A stretch of 39,330 bases of DNA from Candidatus Aminicenantota bacterium (GCA_014727835.1 WJMT01000126.1:1-39330), one strand, 5' to 3'; positions 15,697-25,018 are shown, counted from the stretch's first letter. The notes: a model not told the origin generated them from the sequence alone. Numbers and translations: made by a program.

Positions 15697-17700
15697 ATGT
15701 CTAGAAAACAGTTGTATCTATCGGCTTTGTGCAAAGCATGGATCCCTTTATTAGCGCTCATCTTTGTTTTGGCGGCCCTGTTTGTGAATCCAGGACTGCT
15801 GTCCTGCCAGGAACAGGAAAAAATCTCGTCTTTTGGGAAATATAAAGGATATTCAGAAGAAAAATATGATTCCTTTGTCCGGTCCTCTCAGTACATCTCT
15901 ATGCGGGACGGTACCAAAATCGCCATTGACATCATCCGGCCAGTCAAGGATGACCATCCAATGGAAGACCCCCTTCCTGTGGTGTGGACTCACACCCGGT
16001 ACCGCAGAGCTTCTCTGGATCAAGAAGGAGAGGTTCACAGTTCAGCCGGCTCTTCTTATCTTCGTCCCCTGCTCAAACACGGCTATATCACAGCTGCTGC
16101 GGATGTGCGTGGTTCCGGAGCATCATTCGGGACTTGGCCGGGAATTTTCACCAAAGAAGAGACTCAGGATGCTTATGAGATCACGGAATGGCTAGCCTCC
16201 CAACCTTGGTGTGACGGCAATGTGGGTATGTTCGGAGGTTCTTATCTGGGAATCACCCAGCTGATGGCTGCCTCCACCAAACCTCCCCACCTAAAAGCCA
16301 TTTTTCCTATGGTGGCTCTGTTTGACCTTTATGAAATCGGTTCTCCGGGGGGAGTTCTCCGTGATGATTTTCTCAGAACCTGGAGCGAACTGACCCAGAT
16401 GCTGGACACCCAACCCGGTGTCATGCATGTGGATGAAGACCCTGAGGGAAAAATGCTGGAACAGGCCCTCCAAGAACACCAGGCGAATCGGTCTCTGGTC
16501 GAGATCATGGCTGAGCTCAAATACCGGGATGACCAGGATCCGGTCACCGGCGCTTATCCTTTCCGGGAATGGCATCCGGCCGGATTCATCCAACAGATCA
16601 ATGCTTCCGGGATCCCCATGTATATCTGGGGAGGATGGTTTGATTCTTTCACCAAAGACACCTTTCTGATCTATAAAAACTTCACCACCCCCCGTAAACT
16701 ATTGGTGGGTGCTTGGTCCCATTCCCCCAGAGATGAAGAAATCAGGGATAGTGAATTCAACCTCATAGCTGTGGAACAGCTCCGCTGGTTTGATTACTGG
16801 CTCAAGGGAATTGACAACGGCATCATGGAAGAACCCCCTATCCGTTATGAGCTGATAGAAGAACCGGGCCAGAATCAGTGGAGAACAGCTCAAGTATGGC
16901 CCCTTCCTCAAACGCGCTCAGTCCACTATTACTTTTCTGAAGGCCCTTCCGGAAGTGTAGAGTCCATCAATGATGGGATCTTAAACACAAAAGCTCCCCA
17001 ATCAGAATCAGCATCTGATCCTTATCCAGTGGACTATTCAACCACCACAGGAACAGCCACACGATGGGATAATGCGGTCGGTGGTGAGTTTGACTACCCG
17101 GATATGACCACTAATGACCAAAAAGGACTCACCTACACCACTCCTCCCCTTGAAGAAGACATTCAAATAACCGGACATCCTGTAGTCCGCATCTGGTTGA
17201 GCTCCTCCTCTGAAGATGGCAATATCTTTGTCTACCTGGAAGAGGTGGACGAGGAGGGATTCTCCCATTATTTTACTGAAGGAGTGCTGAGGCTGTCCCA
17301 CCGAGCACAGCATGAACCTGCTTATGACAACTTCGGCCTCCCTTATCACCGCAGCTTCCAAGAAGATGTGGAGCCAATGATCCCAGGCAAACCATTTGAA
17401 CTGGTGTTTGACATGCAGCCTACAGCTAATGTCTTTGATGCGGGCCACCGGATCCGAGTGACTCTGACCGGAGCAGACGCAGACAATGCCAAGAGTCAGG
17501 CCCTGGATCCTCCACCCACATATGTTCTGCACCGCAGTGTGGACAAACCGTCTCATATCCAACTCCCCATCTTCCAAGAACAGACTAAAATGCCTGAAGG
17601 CCAAGGCATTTCTTTGGTTTTGGTCCTGGTGATTGCTCTAGTGATCATCATACTGGTTCTGGTGTTCACCAATTTCATGAGGAGCAAATCTCAACCGTAG
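15697..17700 (+). CDS. Membrane-anchored CocE/NonD-type hydrolase (X-Pro dipeptidyl-peptidase S15-like)
   Basis: A 667-residue alpha/beta hydrolase. An N-terminal hydrophobic segment (IPLLALIFVLAALFV) directs export; the S15 core follows, then the galactose-binding-like beta domain typical of CocE (about 400-620). Catalytic residues can be proposed: Ser182 in FGGSYLG, Asp316 in GGWFDSF and His342 in GAWSHSP, in the usual order. The C-terminus carries a second long hydrophobic helix (SLVLVLVIALVIIILVLVF) followed by basic residues, which would anchor the protein in the membrane; most CocE enzymes lack such a tail. The family hydrolyses acyl esters, beta-lactam side chains or X-Pro peptides. 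AAAGGAG nine bases before the ATG supports the start. Confidence 0.85.
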   Translation: MSRKQLYLSALCKAWIPLLALIFVLAALFVNPGLLSCQEQEKISSFGKYKGYSEEKYDSFVRSSQYISMRDGTKIAIDIIRPVKDDHPMEDPLPVVWTHTRYRRASLDQEGEVHSSAGSSYLRPLLKHGYITAAADVRGSGASFGTWPGIFTKEETQDAYEITEWLASQPWCDGNVGMFGGSYLGITQLMAASTKPPHLKAIFPMVALFDLYEIGSPGGVLRDDFLRTWSELTQMLDTQPGVMHVDEDPEGKMLEQALQEHQANRSLVEIMAELKYRDDQDPVTGAYPFREWHPAGFIQQINASGIPMYIWGGWFDSFTKDTFLIYKNFTTPRKLLVGAWSHSPRDEEIRDSEFNLIAVEQLRWFDYWLKGIDNGIMEEPPIRYELIEEPGQNQWRTAQVWPLPQTRSVHYYFSEGPSGSVESINDGILNTKAPQSESASDPYPVDYSTTTGTATRWDNAVGGEFDYPDMTTNDQKGLTYTTPPLEEDIQITGHPVVRIWLSSSSEDGNIFVYLEEVDEEGFSHYFTEGVLRLSHRAQHEPAYDNFGLPYHRSFQEDVEPMIPGKPFELVFDMQPTANVFDAGHRIRVTLTGADADNAKSQALDPPPTYVLHRSVDKPSHIQLPIFQEQTKMPEGQGISLVLVLVIALVIIILVLVFTNFMRSKSQP

Positions 17701-17726
17701 ATCGAAAACAAAACATCACCACTCAG

Positions 17727-17774
17727 ACAGATCTCCCTGGAAAGTGGCCCTTCTGATCTGTTCATGGCTTTTTT
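17727..17774 (+). terminator. Possible terminator after the CocE-like gene
   Basis: Arms ACAGATC (17727-17733) and GATCTGT (17755-17761) enclose a 21-base loop and are followed, after six bases, by a run of T. The loop is long and the T-run is offset, so this is a weak candidate. Confidence 0.3.
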
Positions 17775-17829
17775 CACATCATTATTTCAATCACAACCTG
17801 TTTTTGTATAGAATATAAGAGAAAGGATC

Positions 17830-18921
17830 ATGCTCAACAGACAAGATACAGCCGTATTCCAGAGACAGCTGCTGCATTGGTATCAGGAACACCACCGTAA
17901 GCTACCTTGGAGAGAGACCAGGGATCCCTATAAAATTTGGGTCTCAGAAATCATGCTCCAGCAGACCACAGTCCAGGCCGTGCTCCCTTACTACCAAAAA
18001 TGGCTCAAGCGGTTTCCTGACGTCCAGACATTGAGTCAAGCCCCTCTCCAAAAAGTGCTCAAAGCATGGGAAGGCCTGGGGTATTATCAAAGAGCGAAAA
18101 ATCTTCACCGGGCGGCTAAGGTCATTACAGATAGACATCAGGGGATAATTCCTCAGGACTTTTTATCTCTAAAAGCTCTCCCCGGTTTTGGGCCTTACAC
18201 CACTGCTGCAGTGCTCAGCTTTGCTTTTCACAAGCCCTACCCTGTACTGGATGGAAACATCCGTCGCGTTTTGATGCGGCTTGAAAACATAAAGCAGAAA
18301 GCCAAACCATCTGTAGACAAGACGCTCAAGCCGTTCCTTTCTTCCCTGTTTGCTCCAAAAAACTCAAGCGTTTTCAACCAAGCCTTCATAGAACTGGGAG
18401 CATTGATCTGCCGGCCCCAGAATCCTTCCTGTCTGCTCTGTCCAATCCAGAGATTTTGTCTGGCTTTCCATCACGGAACTCAGGAGATCATTCCTCTTCC
18501 CAAAAAAATGGTCACTCAAAAAGTCAATGCGGTTTTAGGGATCATCAAACACCAGGACTGTTATTTGATCCAGAAAAGGCCTTCCCAAGGGCTTATGGCT
18601 GACCTATGGGAGTTCCCAGGAGGAAAAATCAAGTCCGGAGAAACCCTTGAACAAGCTCTCCGCCGTGAGATCAAAGAAGAACTGGGCACAAACATCGACC
18701 ATGAACGGTTTCTCACCCAGGTGACCCATTCCTACACTCGATTCAGAGTCACACTCACGGCCTTTGCGTGCACCCTGGAGAAAAAACCAAGCCTGAATCC
18801 CAGAACCCACAGATGGGTGAAACCCCAGGAATTTCAGAATTTTCCTTTTCCCTCCGGGTCAGTCAAAGTCATCCAATATTTGAGAGACAAACAAAATATC
18901 GATAAGGAGGACGGAAAATGA
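17830..18921 (+). CDS. mutY: A/G-specific adenine DNA glycosylase
   Basis: A 363-residue MutY, normal in length. It removes adenine mispaired with 8-oxoguanine, starting base-excision repair. Seen: LPWRETRDPYKIWVSEIMLQQT with catalytic Glu40, the helix-hairpin-helix LPGFGPYTTAAV, catalytic Asp141 in VLDGNIRRVL, and the iron-sulphur cluster ligands C-x6-C-x2-C-x5-C in CRPQNPSCLLCPIQRFC. The C-terminal MutT-like domain recognises 8-oxoG. Unusually, it keeps an almost complete Nudix box (GKIKSGE, seven residues, REIKEELG), which E. coli MutY lacks. Its stop overlaps the next gene's ATG by four bases (ATGA). Confidence 0.95.
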   Translation: MLNRQDTAVFQRQLLHWYQEHHRKLPWRETRDPYKIWVSEIMLQQTTVQAVLPYYQKWLKRFPDVQTLSQAPLQKVLKAWEGLGYYQRAKNLHRAAKVITDRHQGIIPQDFLSLKALPGFGPYTTAAVLSFAFHKPYPVLDGNIRRVLMRLENIKQKAKPSVDKTLKPFLSSLFAPKNSSVFNQAFIELGALICRPQNPSCLLCPIQRFCLAFHHGTQEIIPLPKKMVTQKVNAVLGIIKHQDCYLIQKRPSQGLMADLWEFPGGKIKSGETLEQALRREIKEELGTNIDHERFLTQVTHSYTRFRVTLTAFACTLEKKPSLNPRTHRWVKPQEFQNFPFPSGSVKVIQYLRDKQNIDKEDGK

Positions 18922-20435
18922 ACAAAAAGACATTCGGTGTTCTTTTCCTGATCATTACTTTTTCCATGTGCAGCGGCACAAAAAACAACCAAGTGATTCA
19001 AGCTGAATTGGACCAAAGCCGCTCTTTTTTGATTCTTTCAACAGACAAAGCGTCCCAGGAATATAAAGATGCGCTCAAAGAGAGCCTGGCTCTGCACCCC
19101 GAAGCGGATTCAAAGACCTTTGATCCCCATGATTTATCCACAGCAGAATCCATCCTCAAAAAGCACCTTCCTTATTACACCCAAGTGTTCATCCTTCCCC
19201 AGGAACTGGATGTGAACTTTGGCTGGGATTGGCTGACCATGACCGCCCGCTTGGATGAGGATCCCTTTGTGGACACCCGAACTGGTTTTATCACTGGTGC
19301 CACTCCTGAAGATGCCGCTGATTTTGTACGCAGAATATCCAAAGCGGTTTCAGGCGGACTTCAGATTCCATTGAAAATGATTGACAATCTCGGACCCAAT
19401 CAGCAGGCCGGACAAAACTTTTTTAAAAGGTTTTCTCATTCTGTTTTTATTCCCGTCATAGGAGAGAAAATGAAGCTGGAGAGCCTATCTCATGGAACCG
19501 GGGGGATCAGTCAGGATCATCTCGATTCCATGAAGGGAGCGGGTCTCATTCATTTCGGGGGACACGGGCACCCCCATCAAATCGACCAAGGCATGACTGC
19601 AGAACAGATCTTAATCGCTGAACTTTCTCCCTGTGTGTGCTTCAGCGGCGCCTGCTACACAGGTGTGGTGGGGACATATTATGAGATGTTCAGCCCTCAA
19701 GGCACTGTCATGGAAAAGACAGTGCCGGGCGATGACTCCTTCTGTTTGAATCTTTTAAAGAACAGCATCATCGGATATCTGGCCTCCCTCCATCCAGACC
19801 ACGGCATTCCTGTCTATCAGGAAATGGAATACATGGCCCTCAAAGGAGCCTCACTTGGGGAAGTGATCAAATACACTTATGATGGTGTTGTTCTCGGAAA
19901 CAGAGGACAGCTTCCCAAATTCGAACCTCTCTCTCAAGGAATCTCTTCTCCCTCTTGGACACCCACTGAGGTCATGCTCAAAGGAACGGCATCCAGAGTG
20001 CTTTTCGGAGACCCGTCCCTGAAACTGCTGCCAGCTCTCGCTGTTGAAAAACCCTTGGACATCACCATAGAACCAAAACAGGAAAAACTCATCATCGGAG
20101 CTATTATGAACAATCCTGAGTACAAATCCTTATTCACAGACACCTATCATGATGACCTGGCATTCCAAAAAAATATGTTCAACGACAGGGCTTTGTTTGA
20201 AGTGAAACTCCCTCCGGTTTTCAAGAGCCCCTCGTCAGTGAAGGTACTGGGAGCGGCCAACGGTCCGACCCGGATCAAATACAAACTCAGGGGATGGGCT
20301 GTGGAAAAAGACAGAGGAAACTATTTTTTGTGGGTGCAGGTGGACCTGGCATCCACCGGTTACATGCAGTCAGAATGGAGGAACAAAGGAGCAGCTGTGG
20401 GGATTGAAGTCATTCAGACAGAGGCTGACATTTAG
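18918..20435 (+). CDS. Exported putative cysteine peptidase, C25 (gingipain)/caspase-fold-like
   Basis: A 505-residue protein not matched to a named family with certainty. Residues 1-18 form a signal peptide ending in Cys18 (FSMC; loose lipobox, so it may be a lipoprotein). The middle region shows the clan CD pattern: a hydrophobic strand then His-Gly (GLIHFGGHGHPH, His216), and a second hydrophobic strand then small residues and Cys (CVCFSGACYTG, Cys246). The 30-residue gap is close to gingipain R (His211, Cys244). Downstream, NSIIGYLASLHPD and GASLGEVIKYTYDG resemble the end of C25 catalytic domains, and the last ~120 residues look strand-rich. Peptidase activity is inferred. The gene is translationally coupled to mutY and its 3' end overlaps the convergent mutM by 26 bases. 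Confidence 0.6.
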   Translation: MNKKTFGVLFLIITFSMCSGTKNNQVIQAELDQSRSFLILSTDKASQEYKDALKESLALHPEADSKTFDPHDLSTAESILKKHLPYYTQVFILPQELDVNFGWDWLTMTARLDEDPFVDTRTGFITGATPEDAADFVRRISKAVSGGLQIPLKMIDNLGPNQQAGQNFFKRFSHSVFIPVIGEKMKLESLSHGTGGISQDHLDSMKGAGLIHFGGHGHPHQIDQGMTAEQILIAELSPCVCFSGACYTGVVGTYYEMFSPQGTVMEKTVPGDDSFCLNLLKNSIIGYLASLHPDHGIPVYQEMEYMALKGASLGEVIKYTYDGVVLGNRGQLPKFEPLSQGISSPSWTPTEVMLKGTASRVLFGDPSLKLLPALAVEKPLDITIEPKQEKLIIGAIMNNPEYKSLFTDTYHDDLAFQKNMFNDRALFEVKLPPVFKSPSSVKVLGAANGPTRIKYKLRGWAVEKDRGNYFLWVQVDLASTGYMQSEWRNKGAAVGIEVIQTEADI

Positions 20436-21201
20436 GACAAAAATAGGTTCCTCTGCTGTTCACTTTGATTTTATTTATCTTTCCCCCGCACCGAGGACAA
20501 CTCTCTATTTTCTCCCTAAAAGGAATGAGAAAATTATCGGGAAATTCACCCGGATCTGCCTTCTTTTCAATGGCTTTTTTTAGCACCGCTCTCATTTTTC
20601 GGTGAAGAGTTTTGATTTGGCTCTCCTCCAATTTCTTGACTTTTTCCTTAGGATGGATTCGGGACTGAAATAAAATCTCATCTGAATAAATATTTCCAAC
20701 TCCTGCCAGCAAACTCTGATTCATCAATGATGTTTTCACAGCTCCCCTCCGCCCTTGAAACTTATTTTGAAAACTGTTCCCAGAAATATCCAGCGCATCC
20801 TGACCCAGGCCTCTCTCAAGGATGAAATCTCCTGCATGGTCAACGATCTGGACTTTTCCCAACATCCTTTGGCTGTCATAGGCAAGATGATACCCATTTT
20901 CAAAATCAAACATGATTCGGGTGTGAGATGGTTTTTCCTGATCTCTCTTAAAATATTTGAAAAACCCGGTCATGCCAAAATGAAACATGATCCAGAATTC
21001 ATCATCCACACAAGCGAACATGTGTTTTCCATGCCGTCTGGTTTTTTCGAACCGCCGTCCCTTCATTCTTTTTTTGAATGCAGAAGGAGTGATATCCTGA
21101 AGCACTCTGCTGTGGTCCACTTGCACTTTGATGATGTTCTTATGTAAAGAAGTTTGATTCATATACTGTCTGAATACTTCCACATCCGGCAGCTCTGGCA
21201 T
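20410..21201 (-). CDS. mutM: Formamidopyrimidine-DNA glycosylase (Fpg)
   Basis: A 263-residue Fpg/Nei-family enzyme. It excises 8-oxoguanine and ring-opened purines and cuts the abasic site by beta/delta elimination. The N-terminus MPELPDVE carries the catalytic proline (Pro2) and Glu3; Lys59 in RRHGKH matches the conserved lysine. The helix-two-turn-helix is in NQSLLAGVGNIYSDEILF, and the C-terminal zinc finger has C-x2-C-x16-C-x2-C (CPRC ... CPKC). PELPDVE rather than PELPEVE occurs in some Fpg proteins. It is last in a polX-ligA-mutM row, 19 bases after ligA. Its last 26 bases overlap the opposite-strand peptidase-like gene. Confidence 0.94.
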   Translation of the reverse strand: MPELPDVEVFRQYMNQTSLHKNIIKVQVDHSRVLQDITPSAFKKRMKGRRFEKTRRHGKHMFACVDDEFWIMFHFGMTGFFKYFKRDQEKPSHTRIMFDFENGYHLAYDSQRMLGKVQIVDHAGDFILERGLGQDALDISGNSFQNKFQGRRGAVKTSLMNQSLLAGVGNIYSDEILFQSRIHPKEKVKKLEESQIKTLHRKMRAVLKKAIEKKADPGEFPDNFLIPFREKIESCPRCGGKINKIKVNSRGTYFCPKCQPLSE

Positions 21202-21220
21202 ATTTCCCTCCTAAAAGAGA

Positions 21221-23281
21221 TTATAACTTTTCCACCAGTTTTTTGAATTCCCCTTCATCCAGGATTTTCACATGGTGCTTTTTGGCTTCATCCAGCTTGC
21301 TTCCGGGTTCTTCCCCTACCACAAGATAATCGGTTTCTTTGCTCACACTGGAAGTGGCCCGTCCCCCTAAGTCCTCCACTGTCTGCCGGGCTTCATCCCT
21401 GGTGTATTGGTCCAGGCCTCCGGTGAACACAAATTTTTTCCCTTTTAAAGGCAGTGACATTGCTCTGGTCTCCATGGGTTTGACCTGGACTCCTGACTCC
21501 TGAAGTCTCTCCAGCACTTTCTGATTTTGTTCTTGCTTGAAAAAATGATGAACACTGCGGGCAATCTGTGGCCCGGCTTCTGGGACCTCCTGAAGTTCAT
21601 CTTCCTCCGCTTTTTGAAGCTTGTTCAGAGTATTGAACTCTCTGGCCAAAACTCGGGCCACATGCTGCCCCACATGCCGGATTCCCAGGGCATACAAAAA
21701 CCGGTCCAAACGCGCTTCCTGAGCCCCTTGAATGGCCTGATAAAGGTTTTCTGCGGATTTCTGGGCAAATCCCTCCAATGTCTTCAGGTCATCAACCGAA
21801 AGATGGTACAAATCAGCCACATCCTTCACCAATTCTCTATCCACCAGTTTTTTGACCACTTTTTCACCCATACCTTCGATGTTCATGGCATTCCGGGAAG
21901 CATAATGCAGGATATGGCCTATGAGCTGAGCAGAACAGGTCAAACCTGCTGAACAAAAATAATAAGCACCTTCTTTGAAGACCTCTGATCCGCATACCGG
22001 ACATTCATCCGGCATGAAAAACTTTTTTCCCCTTTTTTTACCTCGTTCTTTGATTCTCTCCACCACTTCTGGGATGACATCACCTGCTCGGGCAATCCGG
22101 ACTTTATCTCTGGGCCGGACATCTTTGGAATGGACTTCATCCTCATTGTGCAGAGTGGCCCGGCTCACAGTCACCCCACCAACCTCCACTGGCTGAAGCA
22201 GAGCCACTGGAGTCAGCATCCCGGTCCGGCCCACTTGAACCACAATGTCTTCCAGAGTGGTGACCTCCTTTTTTGGGGGAAACTTCCAAGCCAATGCCCA
22301 CCGCGGGCTTCGCTGCCGGGTGCCCAACTGCTCTCGTATGGTGTGGTTATCCACCTTGATCACAATCCCGTCGATTTCATATTCAAGCTCATCGCGCCTT
22401 TGATTGAGCTCATCTCTGTATCGTTCCGCTTTTTGGAAGGACTCACATCGTCTGTTGTCTTTATCTATCTTCAATCCCCACTCAGGTAGCTGATGGAGGA
22501 CCTCCCAGTGCGAGGAAAATTCCATTCCCTCTATACTTAAGATTTCATAAAAGTATATATCTAAAGGCATTCCAGCCACTTTCTTTGAATCCAGCTGCCT
22601 CATGGTTCCTGCTGCCGCATTTCGAGGATTGGCAAACGGGTTGTCTCCCAGTTCAATGCGTTTTTTGTTCAATTCCTGAAAAGCTTTTTTGGGCATAAAC
22701 ACTTCTCCGCGGACTGCCAAAAAAGAAGGGACCTCATCTCCTTCTTCACTGCGCAGGCGAAGGGGAACCGCTCTAATGGTTTTGATGTTTTCTGAAACAT
22801 CTTCCCCTGTTTGACCGTCTCCTCTGGTGGCTCCATATTTGAAATGTCCCCCCTCATAGACGATTTCAACTGACATCCCATCGAATTTGGGTTCCACCAC
22901 ATAGGTGATCTTTTCCTGTCCTGTATTCCGGCGGATGAAATCATCAAAATCCTGTGCCTCTTTATTTTCCAGTGCAGCGTTCAAGCTGAGCATAGTGACC
23001 GTGTGTTTGATTTTTTTCAATCTATCCACTGGAGGAGCCCCGATTTTTTGTGTGGGAGAAATCTCGGATTGAAACTCTGGGAAAGCCTTTTCCAGTTCCT
23101 GCAGACGTTTGAACAGCCGGTCAAATGTGGAATCTGAAATCTTGGGTTGATTCTTCACATAATACAGATAATTGTGGTACTCAATTCCCTCTCTTAAAGC
23201 CTTGATTTCTTTTTCAGCCTCTTTTTTGTCGAGATCGTCTATGCTCTTAAAATCATTTTTTGGATCATGTTTGAAATCCAT
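21221..23281 (-). CDS. ligA: NAD+-dependent DNA ligase
   Basis: A 686-residue LigA, full length. Domains in order: Ia (about 1-80, including YHNYLYYV), adenylation domain with the lysine motif EPKFDG (Lys132 takes the AMP), OB fold, a four-cysteine zinc finger (CPVCGSE ... CSAGLTC), helix-hairpin-helix repeats (about 450-590) and a C-terminal BRCT domain (KGKKFVFTGGLDQYTRDEA). It seals nicks in replication and excision repair. AGAGGAG lies before ATG 23281. It sits 15 bases downstream of polX and 19 bases upstream of mutM, so all three are probably one transcript. Confidence 0.96.
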   Translation of the reverse strand: MDFKHDPKNDFKSIDDLDKKEAEKEIKALREGIEYHNYLYYVKNQPKISDSTFDRLFKRLQELEKAFPEFQSEISPTQKIGAPPVDRLKKIKHTVTMLSLNAALENKEAQDFDDFIRRNTGQEKITYVVEPKFDGMSVEIVYEGGHFKYGATRGDGQTGEDVSENIKTIRAVPLRLRSEEGDEVPSFLAVRGEVFMPKKAFQELNKKRIELGDNPFANPRNAAAGTMRQLDSKKVAGMPLDIYFYEILSIEGMEFSSHWEVLHQLPEWGLKIDKDNRRCESFQKAERYRDELNQRRDELEYEIDGIVIKVDNHTIREQLGTRQRSPRWALAWKFPPKKEVTTLEDIVVQVGRTGMLTPVALLQPVEVGGVTVSRATLHNEDEVHSKDVRPRDKVRIARAGDVIPEVVERIKERGKKRGKKFFMPDECPVCGSEVFKEGAYYFCSAGLTCSAQLIGHILHYASRNAMNIEGMGEKVVKKLVDRELVKDVADLYHLSVDDLKTLEGFAQKSAENLYQAIQGAQEARLDRFLYALGIRHVGQHVARVLAREFNTLNKLQKAEEDELQEVPEAGPQIARSVHHFFKQEQNQKVLERLQESGVQVKPMETRAMSLPLKGKKFVFTGGLDQYTRDEARQTVEDLGGRATSSVSKETDYLVVGEEPGSKLDEAKKHHVKILDEGEFKKLVEKL

Positions 23282-23296
23282 GTGAGTCTCCTCTTT

Positions 23297-25018
23297 TTAA
23301 TGGCGTTTGAAATGCTTTTTTAATTTTTTCCAAGAAAGGGTATTGATGATGTCGCCTGGTTCCAACCATCCTCTCCGGGCTTGACCCACTCCAAACCGCA
23401 TCAAATCCAGGTCATCGATAGAATGAGCATCTGTGGTGATGGCCGTCTTGACTCCCATCTCTTTGGCCCATTTGCAGTGGATGTCATTCAGATCCAGCCG
23501 GTCAGGATGAGAATTGATTTCTAAAAAGACCTTTTTCTCTGCTGCGGTCTCCATAATTTTCTCCATATCCAGGTCCAATGGTTTTCTTTCGTGGATCAAC
23601 CGTCCAGAAGGATGACCCAGAATATTCATGAATGGATTATCCATGGCTTTGATCACTCTTTCTGTTTGCTTTTTCCGGGAAAGATTCAGGTTATAGTGGA
23701 CTGAACAGACAGTAAAATCCAGTTCCTTCAGCACCTCATCAGCCAGGTCTAGCGATCCATCCTCCAGGATGTCCACCTCCATGGATTTGAGGATCTTGAT
23801 TTTCTTGGATTTGTCCTGGAGCTGGTCGATCTTCTCCATCTGCTTTCTTAACCTCTTGGCATCCATGCCATTGGCCACTGTCACTTTTTGAGAATGGTCA
23901 GACACTGCCACATATTCATATCCTTTATTTTCAGCGGCCTTCACCATGTCTTCTAGGGAATAATGTCCATCCGTGGCCTTGGTGTGGACATGAAGGTCTC
24001 CTCGAATGTCTTCCAGGGTGATCAGTTCAGGAAGGTTTCCTTTTTGGGCTGCTTTGATCTCACCCCGGTTCTCCCTTAACTCTGGCTCAAAATAAGGAAG
24101 GTCCATTTTGGCATAGACCTCCTTTTCTGTTTTCCCGGCAATACGATCATCACCTCTAAACACTCCGTATTCATTGAGTTTGTAATTTTTTTTTACCGCG
24201 ATCTTTCTGACCGCGATGTTGTGTTCTTTAGAGCCAGTGAAATAATGCATGGCTGCTCCAAAAGCCACTTGAGGAACCTTCCGAAGGTCCACTTGGAGTC
24301 CAGATTTGAGAATGACCGAAGAACGTGTTTCTCCTTTGGATATGACTTTTTCCACGTCTTCATAATCAATGAACCGGTCCATAACTTGACACCCTCTCTT
24401 GCAAGTGACCAGGATATCAATATCCCCCACTGTTTCTTTTCTTCTTCGAAAACTGCCCGCAATTTCAATGGACTTGATTTTCTTCTCTTCTTTCATGTAT
24501 TTCAGGAATGACTTGACTCTCTGCTCAGCAACAGATAATTTGAATCTTTTCTGTTCTCCCTTATGCCGTTCCAATTCATCTATGATGTTCTCTTCTGTAG
24601 TCTCTCCAAATCCTTCCAGGTCACGGATCTTCTGTTCTTCAGCCGCTTTTCTCAACTCTTCTGCTGTTTTCACCCCCAGTTTTTTGTACAGGACCGCCAC
24701 TTTTTTTGGTCCCATCCCCTGCAGTTTCATTAATCCGCTCAGTTCTTCTGGAATCTCTTGTTTCAGGTCTTCAAGAAGTGGGTGGGTCCCTGTTTGGATG
24801 ATGGTTTTCACCTTTCCGGCCAGATCTTTACCGATTCCAGGAAGTTCAGAAAGATCCTTCCCTTCTTCAGTCAAATCCGATGCATCTTTAGACAGCCCTC
24901 CGATGGTGCGGGCTGCATCCCGGTAAGCTCGGATCCGGAACGGGTTGTCCCCTTTGATTTCCAAAAGATCTGCGATTTTATTAAAAACTTCAGCGATATC
25001 ATTGTTATTGACTGGCAT
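23297..25018 (-). CDS. polX: DNA polymerase/3'-5' exonuclease PolX (family X with PHP domain)
   Basis: A 573-residue protein, close to the 570 of Bacillus subtilis PolX. The N-terminal 8-kDa domain and helix-hairpin-helix elements (LPGIGKDLAGKV, LQGMGPKKVAVL) precede the nucleotidyltransferase core with GSFRRRKETVGDIDI. The metal-binding aspartates are Asp199, Asp201 and Asp244. From about residue 340 a PHP domain begins with DLHVHTKATDGH, has SDHS around 374, and carries the metal-dependent exonuclease; HINSHPDR-like and TDAHS motifs follow. It fills short gaps during base-excision repair. It leads the polX-ligA-mutM row. The start ATG 25018 has a modest AGGAA-type site. Confidence 0.95.
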   Translation of the reverse strand: MPVNNNDIAEVFNKIADLLEIKGDNPFRIRAYRDAARTIGGLSKDASDLTEEGKDLSELPGIGKDLAGKVKTIIQTGTHPLLEDLKQEIPEELSGLMKLQGMGPKKVAVLYKKLGVKTAEELRKAAEEQKIRDLEGFGETTEENIIDELERHKGEQKRFKLSVAEQRVKSFLKYMKEEKKIKSIEIAGSFRRRKETVGDIDILVTCKRGCQVMDRFIDYEDVEKVISKGETRSSVILKSGLQVDLRKVPQVAFGAAMHYFTGSKEHNIAVRKIAVKKNYKLNEYGVFRGDDRIAGKTEKEVYAKMDLPYFEPELRENRGEIKAAQKGNLPELITLEDIRGDLHVHTKATDGHYSLEDMVKAAENKGYEYVAVSDHSQKVTVANGMDAKRLRKQMEKIDQLQDKSKKIKILKSMEVDILEDGSLDLADEVLKELDFTVCSVHYNLNLSRKKQTERVIKAMDNPFMNILGHPSGRLIHERKPLDLDMEKIMETAAEKKVFLEINSHPDRLDLNDIHCKWAKEMGVKTAITTDAHSIDDLDLMRFGVGQARRGWLEPGDIINTLSWKKLKKHFKRH

